Below are positions 1 through 12,819 of a stretch of 64,000 nt of DNA, piece after piece. The position numbers and the translations under genes are program-made. Below the pieces are notes generated by a model. That model ran no database searches. It saw only the letters and a program-made list of their open reading frames with translations, and was not told the DNA's origin. This DNA is from Torreya grandis (lineage: Eukaryota > Streptophyta > Pinopsida > Cupressales > Taxaceae), in contig JARHVA010001922.1 in assembly GCA_037957365.1 (NCBI GenBank), positions 1-64,000 of the forward strand, in the 5' to 3' direction. Position 1 is the first letter of the stretch, and each line of letters opens with the position of its first letter.

Positions 1-30
1 AGAGTAATATCATGAATGGATTTGAGTGCT

Positions 31-256
31 CAATTCCCTAAGAGTGGATCAAGAATACAAAGGATGGTCCTTTAGCTCCATCATCACCTACTAAGTAAAG
101 CTATGTAATCATGCATGTGTTAATCAATGTTTGGACTATGTGTCCAATCCCTCTAAGTAGGTGGATTAAGGTTAAAAAGGATAGATAGTCCTTTGGCTCC
201 ATCATTACCCACTAAGTGAAGATATAAATGATACTTGTATGAATGTGCATTATATG
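31..256. repeat. Tandem duplication, ~113-bp unit, two copies
   Basis: A unit starting CAATTCCC near 31 is repeated from about 144 (CAATCCCT). Both copies carry a GTCCTTTRGCTCCATCAT core and ACTAAGT about ten bases later. The copies differ at many positions, so the duplication is old. A second, shorter pair follows at 350-470, with GTATGAAAGCCACTCCAAAAT and a diverged partner. Function unknown. Confidence 0.6.
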
Positions 257-3200
257 AGATGGCTCCTAAAGCCCATAAGTTGTCTAAAATCTGAAAATGT
301 GTCATGGATAGCCAAATGTGTACTAGAAACTAGGCCAATCTTGGCCACTCTAAAAGGAGGAGATTAGGTTTGTATGAAAGCCACTCCAAAATTAGGAACT
401 AGGATTATGTGGAAGCCACTTAGGAATTTGGAGGTTAGACTTGTATGAAATCCATTCCAAAATGATGCCAACCATATGTAGATGGAATAAGGAACATAAT
501 TACTAAGAATGCTTGGATAATATACTAAACTTGGAAAGAAAAGAAGTTAAATGTGCCATGCACATTACCTCCAATCACTTGTGTCTGTAACATAGATTTT
601 GATCTAGAAGTTATATCAACTACCCAGTTTAAAACTAGAAGTGAGAGCCGTCATGCTACTCATGATTCCGCCCTATATCTAGATTCTATGAGAAAAACTG
701 TATTAAAATTATTGATTTTGAATTGAACTGTATCTAAAAAAACTATAGCTAAGCTTACCTTTCTTCTTATGTTTGAAAATTTTGGTTTTTTTTATTTTTT
801 TTGATAGGAGCATCAAAAACGAGATACTGTGCCATCCAACAATATTGTCCATGTTTGATGTTGTTTTCCTTTGCTGAATTTTATTACTATTCTATAATTA
901 TCACTATTTTTCTAGTCTATTCTGCCTGGTTTAACCTCTGATTACTATTTTGAGTGTTCTGAAAACCAATTATTTTGACTGATAAGAGATTTTATCTCTA
1001 TGAAAAACCCCTATTTGTTACCCCCCTCTTTTGAGGGTAGGAATGAAGATCTTGAAATCACTACCCTCAAAATAAATAGCCCTATAAGTGTGTTATGTAG
1101 TGAAATACATGATATATCAATGATAATTAAAAATATGTCTCAAGATATAGCATAGTTTGTATTGGAGATTGTTAGATCAATAGGGGTATGCCTAGATAGA
1201 TATTAAAAATGTAATAGCATGTGTGATTTTTTGAATTGAAATTGGAAATCGTTAGATGTTAGTTGTTAGTTTTCAAGGAGGGATGGAGAATGATGTCCAT
1301 CATGGCATCCAAGCAAGCAAGATAATGCATGATGTGGATCATGGCATTGTAAATAGTGAGAATTAAATAAACAAAAAGCACACAAGGCAATAATTAAAAT
1401 AAGGGGATAATAAAACAAGGGACATGGGCACATGTCACTCAAACTAAAAAGTAAGCATACAAGGCATGTTCAAATACCACATATACATATAATTGAAAAT
1501 AAGAAAGGTTGGCACAAGAGACACAATCACATAAAAGAGGATAATCAAAGGACATTGGAAAATGTCCTAAGGAACACATAATAATAGTAATTAAGAAATG
1601 AAATCATACATAGCTACGTAAAGTAGGGAAAGAAATCATGTAATATGTTGGAAATACAATCACATATAACTAATCAAAGAAACAAGTGAAAATATGCAAA
1701 ACATGTAGTATAAGACTAGATATATGCTAAGAAATAGATCTGTGCTATATAATATTGAATATTGATAGATTAATCTATGTAAGCTAGTACGTAATGTACA
1801 TCATTATAACAACTAGACTGTGTGGTGTAGGAATGACATAACCTGGATGGTGTAGTCATGTACAAGATGTCCCTATGGGGTAGATATATTGATGTATGTT
1901 TAGAACGTAGAAGTAGGATTCCCCCATCAATAGGTAGAGTGAATTAATCATGGATCTAGATGTCACTACACACACTCAAATAAGATCAAGTGAAGCATGG
2001 TAATGTAGATAAATTGACAAAAAATAGCATAGAATAGTAAATGTAAGTCTAGCATGGTAGTAAAAATGTAAAGAATGGATAGTGTATATATTTTTAAATG
2101 TTTTTGGTATTTTAAAAAAATGTTTTTGGTATAAGATATGTACAATCAATCATAATGAGACTATGTAAAAGCAATTAAAAATAAGTTGTATACAAGTAAG
2201 AAATAAGAAACTATGTATAAGTAATCAAAAAAGAAACTATGTATAAGAAATACTGGGAAGAAATGATACTAACTGATGAGTCTCATAGGAGACTCCTTAT
2301 TATAGTGTCTTGTATCAAACAAAGGAATCATGCATGATTATGAAGCATGAGGGAAATGACTATGAATATGATTCTAAATATTTATATTCATTGTTGGTAT
2401 CTTGGAAATCATAATAACTTATATTATTCTACTCATCATTATCATATTGATTTTGAACCAATGGAATGTTAGTGTTGACTTTTTTCGTATCTAGATCTTT
2501 TCTTTTGATAAATTGTGTCTATGAATGATTTTCCTTAGGATATTAAATAAGTCCCAAACCTTGGTGATGAACATTATCAACTTCTAGAATAGTAGTGATG
2601 CCTTGAGCATGCTTGCCCAACCCTCAACCTTGATAATCAAACTATTGTAGATATTTCTGACCAAACCCATACTACTTTGAAAGTTGATCATCATTTTGGA
2701 GAGGTATATTTGCATCTTTTTCATGATTTACCTATGTTTTTCATACTATTTATTTATTTTGTTTTGTCTTTTATCATTTTATTATTCTGAGTTATGCTTT
2801 AGTAACCACTTTTGTACTATTTTTGAATTTGACCCTTTGTGAATGTGTTCTTGTGTCACTATGGACTGCTTGACTAATTTAAATTTTATAGGTTACTAAT
2901 TAGTAATTATCTATTTTATATATTTATTCAATGCCAAACATGAATTTTTGTGATGCCCATGCATTCTATGATATGCATAATAATGTGGATCTTCTCACTG
3001 AATGTAGAGGAAGTAGTTTGACCAATTTATATTTAATCATTTCCCTTAGTACCTCACTTGAACTCTTATTTTATCTTTGAATTCCTTTTGTATCACTACT
3101 TTTAGAGTTACTTTTTTGTGATTTCTTGTTTTGATATGTAACATTTCTTACAACCAACTAACTAGGTGAAGGTGCATATACATGATTGGCACTAGGGTGC

Positions 3201-3671
3201 CTTTATGGATTTTTTATTATAATATAATTATCAAATGTTATGATATTTTCATGTAATAGTTGATTCTACATTTGTAAATCTGAAATTAACTTTCTCATAC
3301 TGGTGATTTGATTCCTTAGAGTCTCACAACTAAAAACCCTAGTTACTTCCTATTGAACATGTAAACACATATGTCAAAGATGGTTTGAAGAATATATAGG
3401 ATAAATGTATGGATTAGGAACAATAGTATAGGTTACCTCAAATTTTAGAGGGGTGATAGCATGGATATAGTTAGAGATAAAGTAGATATCACCATTTTGG
3501 GGGAGAGGAGGAATAGGTATAATGGCTAGTGTTTTCTTATATGTAGTAGTTATAGGGAAATACTCAGAAGTAGCCAAAGAGTTATATGCATATAGGTAGA
3601 AACCATGTATGTGGGATGAAATTCATGAAATTGTAATTATAAGTTGTATAGAAATATTTTTATAAAGATCA
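257..3671. other. No gene seen; unidentified AT-rich repeat-like DNA
   Basis: No open frame here gives a recognisable protein on either strand. The 67-residue minus-strand frame at 3374-3577 resembles no family I know and has no supporting context. The stretch lies downstream of E1's pol, so it may include E1's 3' end, but I could not align it to the LTR at 16.7-19.0 kb. Confidence 0.4.
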
Positions 3672-4175
3672 TTCCAAATGAGAGGTAACAAGCAATGGAT
3701 AGAGAGCATGGAATTGTGTATTATTGTATAATTTTTTTTTATATGTGATATGATATTTCTAATATGCTTAGAAAGATAAACTTCAAAATGTTTCCATATA
3801 AGAGATAGAAATCAAGGGATAAAGATCATGAAATTTTTTACTAATGCATAAAAAGCTTTGACTTGTGATATGACATTTCTAATATGCTTAGAAAGATAAC
3901 CTTGAATTTTTTTTCTATATGAGAGATAACAAGAAAGGGATAGAGATCATGGAATTTTACACTAATGCATAAAAATATTTGATTTGTGATATGATATTTA
4001 TAATATTATTAGAAAAATAACCTTGAAATTTTTTTCATATGAGAGATAGCAAGCAAGGGATAGAGAGCATGGAATTGTGCACTAATGAATAAAAAGCTTT
4101 GACTTGTGATATGAAAATTTCTAATAAGCTTAGCAAGATAAACTTGAAAAATTTTACATATGAGAGATAGAAATT
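3672..4175. repeat. Tandem array, ~121-bp unit, four copies plus a partial
   Basis: The motif GAGAGATAGCAAGCAAGGGATAG recurs in diverged form near 3680, 3804, 3922, 4042 and 4163. Each copy is followed by AGCATGG or ATCATGG, then TGACTTGTGATATGA and TTCTAATATGCTTAGAAAGA-like blocks. Spacing is 118-124 bp. The copies are diverged, with variable T-runs. No coding potential is seen. Arrays like this are common in the non-coding parts of plant LTR retrotransposons. Confidence 0.85.
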
Positions 4176-6039
4176 AAGTAAGGAAACCTTGTATTAAATA
4201 CAAGTAAACATTAATATAAAATAAAGGTATCTTACTATGTTTAACAATAAATTTCTTAATATCATCCCATATTATGAAAATTAAGCCTGAAATGCAAAGA
4301 ATGAAGCTTTGTATTAACATATGGTAAAATTCATCATTCATGTACATGATAGGACTAAGTATGGTCTCCTTATTTTTTTCAAGAAATACAATAAATATGT
4401 GTAAATAAGTGAGATCCATTTTTATTTTTATGTGGAATTTGATTTTAGATGTAAGGTGATACCTTAAGCAAACAAAGGGACCTAGTATATGCAACTAGGG
4501 TTTTGAAAAATGATATTTTTAAAAATACTAAGGAATTTAAAAATTTAATGTGAAATTTCTAATTGTAATATGCAGGTAAAAAATTAGAAAATTATTGGAA
4601 AATTTTTAATTTAAAGGAACCCTAGTATATGTAACTAGGGTTTCGAAGAAAAATGATTTTTTTTTAAATTTCTTTGAAATTTTAAAAATTAATGTGAATT
4701 TTTTATTTAAATATGTATTAAAAATCAAAAAAATATTGGAAAAATTAGCAAGGAATTTACCTTAGGTTTTTTAGGGTTTTTTATTTACAAATAAAGTAAG
4801 TCAGGGTTTACCCAATGATTTAAATGTTTTGGGAATATTAGAGTTTTATTCCTAATTTAGTTAAGGATCTAGAAAAATAAATTAGTAAATATTGTTTCAA
4901 TAATTATATTATTACTAATTTTTATAATTTATTTGACTCTCCTAGTTTTCTAAAAATATTAATGAAAGAGGAGAAAGGCAACTTAGCTTAAAACTAGATT
5001 GAGATGGTGGAGACAGAGGTTAGAACTAACTGTACATGATTGGGATAGTGTTATGAACCTAGATCTATCTTTCATTTGATGAAAGGATAGGATCAGTAAA
5101 AATTGGACACTTCAAGTTCTGGTGTTATAGTCTAGGTCATATCACTATTATCCAAACTAGTCATAGATATCTAAGCTTTTTGGGTTTATGCCCTACTGTC
5201 TCTGTGTGAGCTGGCTTATGAAATTTTGGATCCTAAATGTTGATGGAGCTCCTTATAGATATAATTTAATATCAAACCCTAGACATTCATTGTGCTTGAA
5301 TAAAACATTAATAAAGAGGGGGCTTAGTGTGTGTAAAATGCACTAAACATTGTATCTACACCCATTATGTGGGCACACTACCTACATACCAATACTCTAA
5401 AGAGGGATTAATCCACATATAATTCTCCCACTTAATGTGAATTTGTACAATATTGTTGTTCAAATGCAAAAATTCCCAAATTGAGAGTGGCTTGAGGTGG
5501 CTAGGGATTGGTATGAGGGTTTTGATATGCTTATAATTTTATTGGATGGTTGTATGTAGAGAATAGGGAAATTTGTCTTAGTAGTTTTTCCTGTATTCTT
5601 GATTGCTTTGTAATATTTTCCACCCCCTTCTAAGTTAACTTTGAATGGGATTTTATAGAGATCTATTAGTCATGGGTTAGCTGTATTCACACTTGGCCAA
5701 CATAATCAATAATAGGAATTAGAAGAAAATGGTCACTTGGGTTCAAAATGTGATTGGATAAGAGCATAAAAAATGGGACAACCTAGGGTCCAGTGTTATA
5801 GTCCAACCCCTAGTGATCCTATCTTATAGGCTTGAGACTAGGGGTGATGAAATTAGTAGGAGAAATACAACTTGGTTGAGCTAGAATCAGGTCTCAAAAG
5901 ACTATGGATGACTAGTCATAAACAAAAAAGGTGTCTATAAGGGTCATGAGAGCATGCAAGAAGGTTCTATGGATTGGGTATCACAAGCCACACTAAGGCT
6001 ACCAATTTGGATATTTTATATGACTATAATAAACAAGAT
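4176..6039. other. No gene; includes a segment shared with 42.5 kb
   Basis: No convincing protein is seen. About 5380-5680 matches 42525-42830 in the same orientation, with the shared block CCTACATACCAATACTC followed by a GAGGGATYAATCC block and weaker similarity beyond. Two short AACCCTAGTATATG-type blocks at 4480 and 4620, with similar flanks, suggest another local duplication. This is probably retrotransposon non-coding or LTR sequence, family unknown. Confidence 0.4.
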
Positions 6040-6595
6040 GGTTTATTTAAAGGTGATTATAACCATCAGCATAGTGAGGTTAAAATATAATGATTTTCCT
6101 AAAGGTGGTTATAATAATTATCAAAATGAAAAGATAAAATGATAAATATTTTCCCAAAGGTGTATAATCATTAGCTAAAGGAAAACATGCCCCAATTGGG
6201 TGGATAGAGATAATGATTTTCCCAAAGGTTTTTATAATCATTATCACAATGGAAACATGCCCCAATTGGGTATATAGAGATAATTATTTTCCCAAAGGTG
6301 GTTATAATAATTATTAGAATAAAAATTTGCCCTAGCTGGGTGGATATTGATAATGATTTGCCCAAAGGTGGTTTTAATCATAGCAAAGTGAAAACATGCC
6401 TCAGTTGGGTGGATAAAGCTAATTATTTGCCCAAAAGTTGTTGTAATCATTAGCATAATGAAAACATGCCCCAATTAGGTGGGAAAAGTAATACTAATTT
6501 TCTGAAAGGTAGATATAATCATGTGCATCTAGGTATATTGAAACATAATGATTTTCCCAAAGGTAGTTATAATCATTGGCATGATAATTTGGAAC
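6040..6595. repeat. Tandem array, ~60-72-bp unit, about eight copies
   Basis: Each unit contains ATGATTTTCCCAAAGGTGG, TATAATCATTAGCATAATG and AACATGCCCCAATTGGGTGG blocks. Seven or eight diverged copies run from about 6040 to 6595. Three overlapping minus-strand frames here (6080-6265, 6171-6365, 6244-6474) are translations of the repeat, not genes. The array lies downstream of E1's integrase, a typical position for tandem repeats in large plant gypsy elements. The CCCCAATTGGG core is self-complementary. Confidence 0.85.
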
Positions 6596-7989
6596 AATAT
6601 TGAAAATTAGAAAAGGGGGCTTACTTACTAAATCCATATTCATGGATTGAGAGTAAAATAACATAGAGGAGAAAGATGAATTTGGGAAACCTACTAGTAT
6701 GGAGATGCATGTCCTAACTAGCAAAGATTAAAATTCTTTCATGATTTAATTACTCTATATGTGGAGAATAATTTGGATAGATCAAGAATATTTTAGGTGA
6801 CCAATAAGAAGTACTACAACATGATTGATTCTAATATTTATTGAGATGAGTTTTGTTGCAACACATGACAATATGCATCATGATATAAAACACCATGATA
6901 AATTAGCTAAAACATGCATAAGGACTTACATGCAATCCAATAAACAATTGAAAATAATTCACCAATGATAAGAACCATGATGACATTGTTGACATATGAA
7001 TATAGATAGACTTGAGTATAATGCACAAAGATTCACCCAATGAATGTAGGTATACTAAGTTAAGGAAAAATAATGAAAGCAAATAAATAGCCAAAAAAAA
7101 CACCAATTTAAATAAGAAGCACAAAAAAACACCAAGAAATAAAAATAAAGACACAACGACATAAAACAACTAGAACAAAATGAAAACACAAACAATGGTT
7201 AATCATAATGCTAATTCAAATAGAAGACAAATTGGTCATGCTTGTGTAATAGAGGTGTTATTCTTAGCAATAGGGTGAACGCTAAGATAGATAATAATGA
7301 CACATGTATAACAACACAAGAACAATGGAATAAGGTTATCCATAGGCTATAGGGAAGCAGCAACACATAAGATGACAAACATTGCTTGTAAGCTATAAGA
7401 GACAACAAAAAATTATACAAAATGGGGGAAATAGAAGAAAAGAAATGGGTGGCTGATTTAAATCTAGATGTACTAGGAAATTGGACATTACCTACATATT
7501 TTCATGGATGCAAGATCTAACATGAACTTTAGATCAATGTATTTTTCCCAAGATATGGGATATAAGAAAATGATGAGAAGAAAAACATGATGGTGTTATA
7601 TAGGAATATAGGAATGGTCTCACAAAATTATGAGTGTGTTGAAATAAAGAGTACTCATAAAATGGTGAAAATGACCAATTTTCATGATTTTCTAAGGCTT
7701 TTACAAATGTTTAGGGGTTTCAAAGCACCTTAACTCGATCAAGAATTATGAGATACTAAATGTTCAAACTCACAAAATGGTGAGAGAATGAGAAAAGGGG
7801 TGATTGAGATGACCTCAACATGAATTGATCATTGCCTACATAGTCCTATAATGATACCTTAAGTCATTGTAGTTTCACCTTACATTGGACAAATATGACT
7901 AGGTAGTAACAATTTCAAAAATTAGGCAAATGGCATAGTATGGAAATAGGAATGGCAAGGTGATATGACAATGCATGGTAAATGTGTTG
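6596..7989. other. No gene; E1 post-pol non-coding DNA
   Basis: The stretch is A-rich on the plus strand. The hydrophobic minus-strand frame at 6903-7169 and the frame at 7211-7420 are explained by T-rich composition and match no family. Probably the region between integrase and the 3' LTR of E1. Confidence 0.4.
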
Positions 7990-8115
7990 ATCCTAATTTT
8001 TCCATAGGTAGTTATAATTAGGAAATAATCACAAAAACCAATGATACTAGTTTTCCCAAAGTTAATTATAATTAGTAGCATGGAGTGGGATACTGATTTT
8101 CCCAAATGCAATTAT
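7990..8115. repeat. Two outlying copies of the 6.0-kb tandem unit
   Basis: TTTTTCCATAGGTAGTTATAAT and TTTTCCCAAAGTTAATTATAAT blocks, plus a third TTTTCCCAAATGCAATTAT, match the core of the 6040-6595 array. About 1.4 kb separates them from the array, so it was either interrupted or expanded around this seed. This supports treating 6.0-8.1 kb as one region downstream of E1 pol. Confidence 0.65.
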
Positions 8116-8603
8116 TTTCAACAACAGTCATAATAAAATGAAATAATAAATGAAGGATGTCACTACCAAACTATTGTCATACTAGTCCAAGATACTATCA
8201 TTGTATAGAATACTAAATCAACTATTGAAAATTAATTTGAATCCCCTCACTAAATGTGCCTAAAGAACCAATAGAATGGAACCAAGGTTAAAGGGTTGGG
8301 GTGTTAGGGTTAAAAACAACTTTAGTCAATAAGAAAGGTATGGTAGCATGGTATAGGGTATGATACAAAGAAAATGACAATATGGTATAATGTAAATGTG
8401 ACTCATAGATAATACTTCAATTAGCTCAAGTGAAATAATCCCTGAGGTGTTTGATTTTCATTGGCTAATCAAGTTCATCTCCATATGGTGTAATGATCCA
8501 TGTATGTTTTAGATCCATAATTTGTAACAATGATGTATGGTCCTATACAATTGGGTTTAAACTTGCCTTTCTTCTTCTTCTCGATCATGGTGTTATTTTA
8601 TTT

Positions 8604-9640
8604 TTATTTGAGAATAATATATCTAAACTCAAACTCTCTATGTTTAATATATTGTTTATAGTGGCCATAGAGTCTATTTTGGTATGCTTGAAGGTTGTTG
8701 ATAGTGGCCATGCATTTTTCATCAAGTAACTTTAGATATTGAAGGTAAGCTACTCTATATTCTTCATCATCTAGGATGTCTTTTAGTGAGATACAAATAG
8801 AAGGCAACTCGAATTGGATAGGAAGAATGGCCTCAATACCATAGACTATGAAATATGGAGTGGATGAAATTTTAGTATGGTAATTAGTGAAATATGCCTA
8901 GAGGGTGTGGAATATTTGGAAGTGCCAATCATGGCCAACAACATTGACAATATTTTTAAAGATGTTGATAATGGTTTTATTAGATTCCTCTTCTTATCCA
9001 TTACCTTGCAGGTAATATGTGATATAAAAATGTTGAGTGATATTGTACTTGACACATAATATTTTGAAATCCTTATTTTTAAATTATTTGTCATTGTCAT
9101 ATATAATGTCAGATGGAATACTATAATTGTAGATGAGGTGATTGAAGATGATATTGGAAATCTATTTTCCAATTACATAAGTGAGGGTTATAGCTTCAAT
9201 CCACTTAGTGAAATATTTGATAGTGGCAAGGATGTGTTTATGGTGATTAAATGAGGTAAGGCTAATCTTCCCAATGAGATAGAGTCCCCATGTTGTAAAT
9301 GGACATGGTGTAAGCATTGGTTTTAGTGTTTTAGCTAGGGCATGAATTATATTGGCATGCCTTTGACATGTGTCATACCTTTTGACATAAATAGCTATAG
9401 ATGCATCTGTATCCATAGTTGGCTAATAGTAACTAGTACATAGGAAATTTTTGGATAGAATAACCCCACTAGTGTGGGATCCACATAATCTTTCATGAAT
9501 TTTTTATAATGATAATGTTTCTTCTACCAAATTTAAATAATGAAGAAGAGTTTCATTAAAGATGTGATAGTAAAGGGTTAGTCCAAGTAAGGTATATCAT
9601 GAGGATTGGTGGGTAAAGGCCTTTTTTTGTTTACATGATA
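8604..9640 (-). pseudogene. E1 integrase (Ty3/gypsy), broken
   Basis: Integrase would insert the cDNA into chromosomes. From 9416 down to 8604 the frame is constant (about 270 codons) and broken only by stops. The N-terminal H2C2 finger is visible (HERLCGSH, then RYDTCQRH), with the first Cys of the C-x2-C pair replaced by Tyr. The core follows at TTWGLYLIGKI near residue 46 of the 9416 frame. Family members have GLDLIGKI there, so the first catalytic Asp is Tyr. The second Asp (IYDND) and the Glu (EEESNKTI) are still readable. The C-terminal part, YLKLLDEKCMATINNLQAYQ and REFEFRYIILK, is typical. A TAG at 9164-9162 falls just after the TYVIGK block. Confidence 0.9.
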
Positions 9641-9799
9641 GGTTTGGTGGCATGATATGGTCATGAATATATCTAAAGAGGTTTGAATACCATATAGAGA
9701 TAGGACCAATAATATCATAGATCATTATGATGGTTAGAGGCTCATAAATAGGCAATAGAATATTTTTAATGAGGAATTGATATTATTTTGCCTTATCAG

Positions 9800-10560
9800 T
9801 GTGATAGATCAAAGAATTAATGGTGGCCATGACATCCATTATTATATTACTATCCATAGGTATGTGTTCAAATTTTATGTTGATGATATGTTGTTTGAGA
9901 ACATTGATCATGGCCTTTATGACACCAACTTGTCATCATTGGTCTAAAAGTGGTCTGTATCTTGATTGATGATTGATTAAGAATAACCATAAATTATGAG
10001 ATGATGAATATTCCATTATACTACCTAGAAAATCCATACAATAATTTATTCATATTTGACCATGTTGTTAGTATAAGGAAAGCTGATACATAATTATTTA
10101 GGGATAAGATCCTCCTTTCATGTAATAAAAAATGGGTTTGACCATAATCCATATGATGTGAATGATCAATAAAAATAAAACTTATAGTGTTTCTCATAAG
10201 GAGGTGTTTCTATGATGGTCATGATAGAATCATATGGGAATTGAAAAGTGAGGAGTTTGGTATCTGAAAGGGGAGATTCAACAAGTTGATCTAAAAGTAC
10301 TTATCCCTCTATGGCCTTTTGGTTGACATACTCAATCTCAAAATCCCTTAGAATCATGATCCATTTATCCATGTGGAATTATAAATATGTCTTAGATATT
10401 AGATACTTAAGTGGGTATACTTTGGAAATAAATATGGTCTTGTTAAGCATGTAATGCAATAGTTTTTTGTGTTATGAAGACCATAACTAAACAAGCTTTT
10501 CCTATCAATGTGTAATTATGTTCATACATGACTAGTGTATGTCTTATATAGTACATGACA
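9800..10560 (-). pseudogene. E1 RNase H domain, broken
   Basis: RNase H removes the RNA template during cDNA synthesis. On the minus strand, EIEYVNQKAIEG-stop-VLLDQL at about 10339-10280 matches the conserved connection segment of plant gypsy RNase H. It is followed downstream by FEHIPMDSNIIMDVMATINS near 9900-9840, the usual C-terminal HIP...DA(M/L)A block. The EIEYVNQK codons are in a third frame relative to RT and integrase, so frameshifts lie on both sides. Stops are frequent. Confidence 0.75.
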
Positions 10561-10779
10561 CATTATTTTTCATTAACATCATTTTGAGCTAAAAGTGCCC
10601 CTAAGGCTTTGTTCATGGTAGATATGTACAATAGAAATAGCTTTCTTGGCATTGAAAGTAATAAAATAGGTGGATTGGAAAGATATTCCATTAGATGTTG
10701 AAAATATTTATGTAAATATTCATCCCAATGAAATGTGACACCCTTATTAAATAAGTGTGTGAAAGGATGACATTTGTCA

Positions 10780-11560
10780 GTAAATTATGAGCCTGATAGA
10801 TTGAATCTTTCATTAAAAACTTTGAAACTACTTCAAATTAGAAGGTCGTGTCATCTTGGTAATGGATTATTTTTTGGAAAGATCAAATTAAATGCCTCAA
10901 TGAGAGATGATGAAGCCTATAAATTTTCCTAAAGTGACAATAAAGACATACTTTTATGGATTGAGTCTGATCTTATATTCATGAAGCCTCTCAAATATTA
11001 TTCATAGTGTGGTTGGATGATCAGCATAGGTCTATGATTTACCCAATATGTCATCGATATAGTCTTAAATAATGTCATGAATCATATCATTAAATATGAT
11101 GATTATGGATCTTTGGTATGTGACCCTAGAATTCTTGAGACCAAATGTCATAACCTGATAACAAAAAAATCCCCATGAAATGGTGAATGTTGTTTTGTGT
11201 TGATCTTCTAGTACAATCCTAATCTAATTATACCCTAAAAATCCATTCATAAGTGAAATAATTTCATACCCTATTATGGAGTCAACTATCATTTAAATGT
11301 TTTATAGAGAAAATCCATCCTTAGTGTAGGCCTTGTTAATATCTCTAAAACAAGTGTAGATTCTAATTCCTTTAAGCTTCTTACTAATATGAACAACATT
11401 TGAGATCCACTTTGAATATTCAATCAGTTGGATTCATCTCACTTATAAGAGTTTTTCCAAATCTTTCCTTACTAATACAAAAATATGAGGATGCATCTTG
11501 AACAATTTTTGCTTCATAGTTTTTACATCAGGATGTATAATAAGGTGGTGTACAACCAAG
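10780..11560 (-). pseudogene. E1 reverse transcriptase, broken
   Basis: The RT core is readable in order: a LEKLL...IQLIEYSKWISNVV block, KKLKGIRIYTCFRDINKA, motif A as SLMNGFLGYN, QHKTTFTISWG, FGLKNS, then YIDDILGKS at 11061-11038. The YIDD Asp pair (codons at 11055-11050) is intact. Motif A has Asn (codon 11247-11245) where relatives have Asp in MDGFSGYNQI, consistent with GAT to AAT. A TAG directly after GYN sits at the expected Gln. These lesions would abolish polymerase activity. The thumb continues as HEYKIRLNP. It shares a frame with the protease. Confidence 0.9.
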
Positions 11561-12819
11561 GTAGAGTCCAAACCTAACATGTCTAAATAAGCCAAATTAA
11601 ATATGTCAATAAATTACCTCAAAAGGGTTATAAATATTTCACATTATTCATTAGTGATGGATGCACCTAATTTTATCCATTTTGGTTCAACTGGAGTCCT
11701 AATGTTAACTTTCATAATATCTTCTATGAGGAGAGTTGAGTTATCTTCTAGAATGGTTGGAAATGATGTGATTTGGACTATAAATACAAAGTAATATATT
11801 TATAATAGTTATTCAATCTCTCCTAAACAAAATGAATCTAGATCTCCCAATGGTAGGGATGGCCATGTCACAAACACTGTAGGAAATACCTAGGCAATTC
11901 AATCAAAGGCATGTTGTTTTGTATAAATGAACTTAGACCCAAAATCAAGTTCATCATTGGTGGTATCTTGAAATTCATTTATGGAAAGGTGAAAACCCCA
12001 ATCTAATGGAACCTAAAATAGGTTTTCACCAAAATACTATCCATTCTCTTTACTTTTACCCTAGTACAAAAGTGCCTCAAATAGGTTTTCACTTTGGGAC
12101 CTCAATTTTTTAATTTTTTAGTTTTGTCTAAGGGTGTTCACCCATTCTCTAAAATAGGTTAGAGGATATATTTTTATAGATAACCCTTGTTTTTGGTCTC
12201 CCAATAGAACATTATCTCTTAGGCCTATAAAATTACAAAAGGCCTCATCATTCTCAAAATCATCTATGTGCACTATGGATTCTTGTTGGTCTTAGGCTAT
12301 AAGTTAAAGGTGATAAAGAGGAAGTAGGTTATGTTAGATAATTAGGTTAATGGTATAAATTATAAATGGGTCAAATAGGTTGGTATTATAAAGGTATTCA
12401 TAAATGTTATGATCAAACTCTACTTCATTATTGGCATCATCATCAATTGACATTAACATTGGAACATGAATAAGATACATGTGGTCATCCCCAAGTGGTT
12501 TATATATGAGATCGTAAGTTCCTTTATACTAACCTATAGAAATTGGCTCAAGATTTCCCTATTGATTTGGCTTGAGGCCTCATCCTCTATAGTCTTGGTT
12601 CTCCATAATCTCATTAGGAATGGGATATTTGGAATTTTTGTAGTAACTGACCAACTTTTCATTATACAACTAGGATTCATCAGTAGTAATTAGATCTTCT
12701 TCTTAGATAGTGGCCAATGTGAAAATGATATGAGGTATACTATGAAGTTTACCTTTTCCTTTTTGTTTCCATTACATATAAGGTGTCCTAGCTTTAGGTA
12801 TTCCATAGGGCTTGGGGTT
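11561..12819. other. E1 protease-RT linker, decayed
   Basis: This part of E1 lies between the protease-side frame and the RT core. I cannot recognise a domain. The plus-strand frames at 11603-11794, 12466-12693 and 12730-12924 lie antisense to E1 pol and are shadows. Confidence 0.55.

Noticed and set aside
6080..6474. Three overlapping minus-strand frames with repeated HPIGACF-like phrases
   Set aside because: They read the 70-bp tandem array in different phases, so not genes.
6903..7169. 88-residue hydrophobic frame, possible membrane protein
   Set aside because: Composition is explained by a T-rich strand (mostly Phe/Leu/Val/Tyr). No start context and no family resemblance.
8846..9172. 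108-codon minus-strand frame
   Set aside because: It overlaps E1 integrase in the wrong phase. The integrase reading (with stops) shows the conserved motifs, and this frame does not.
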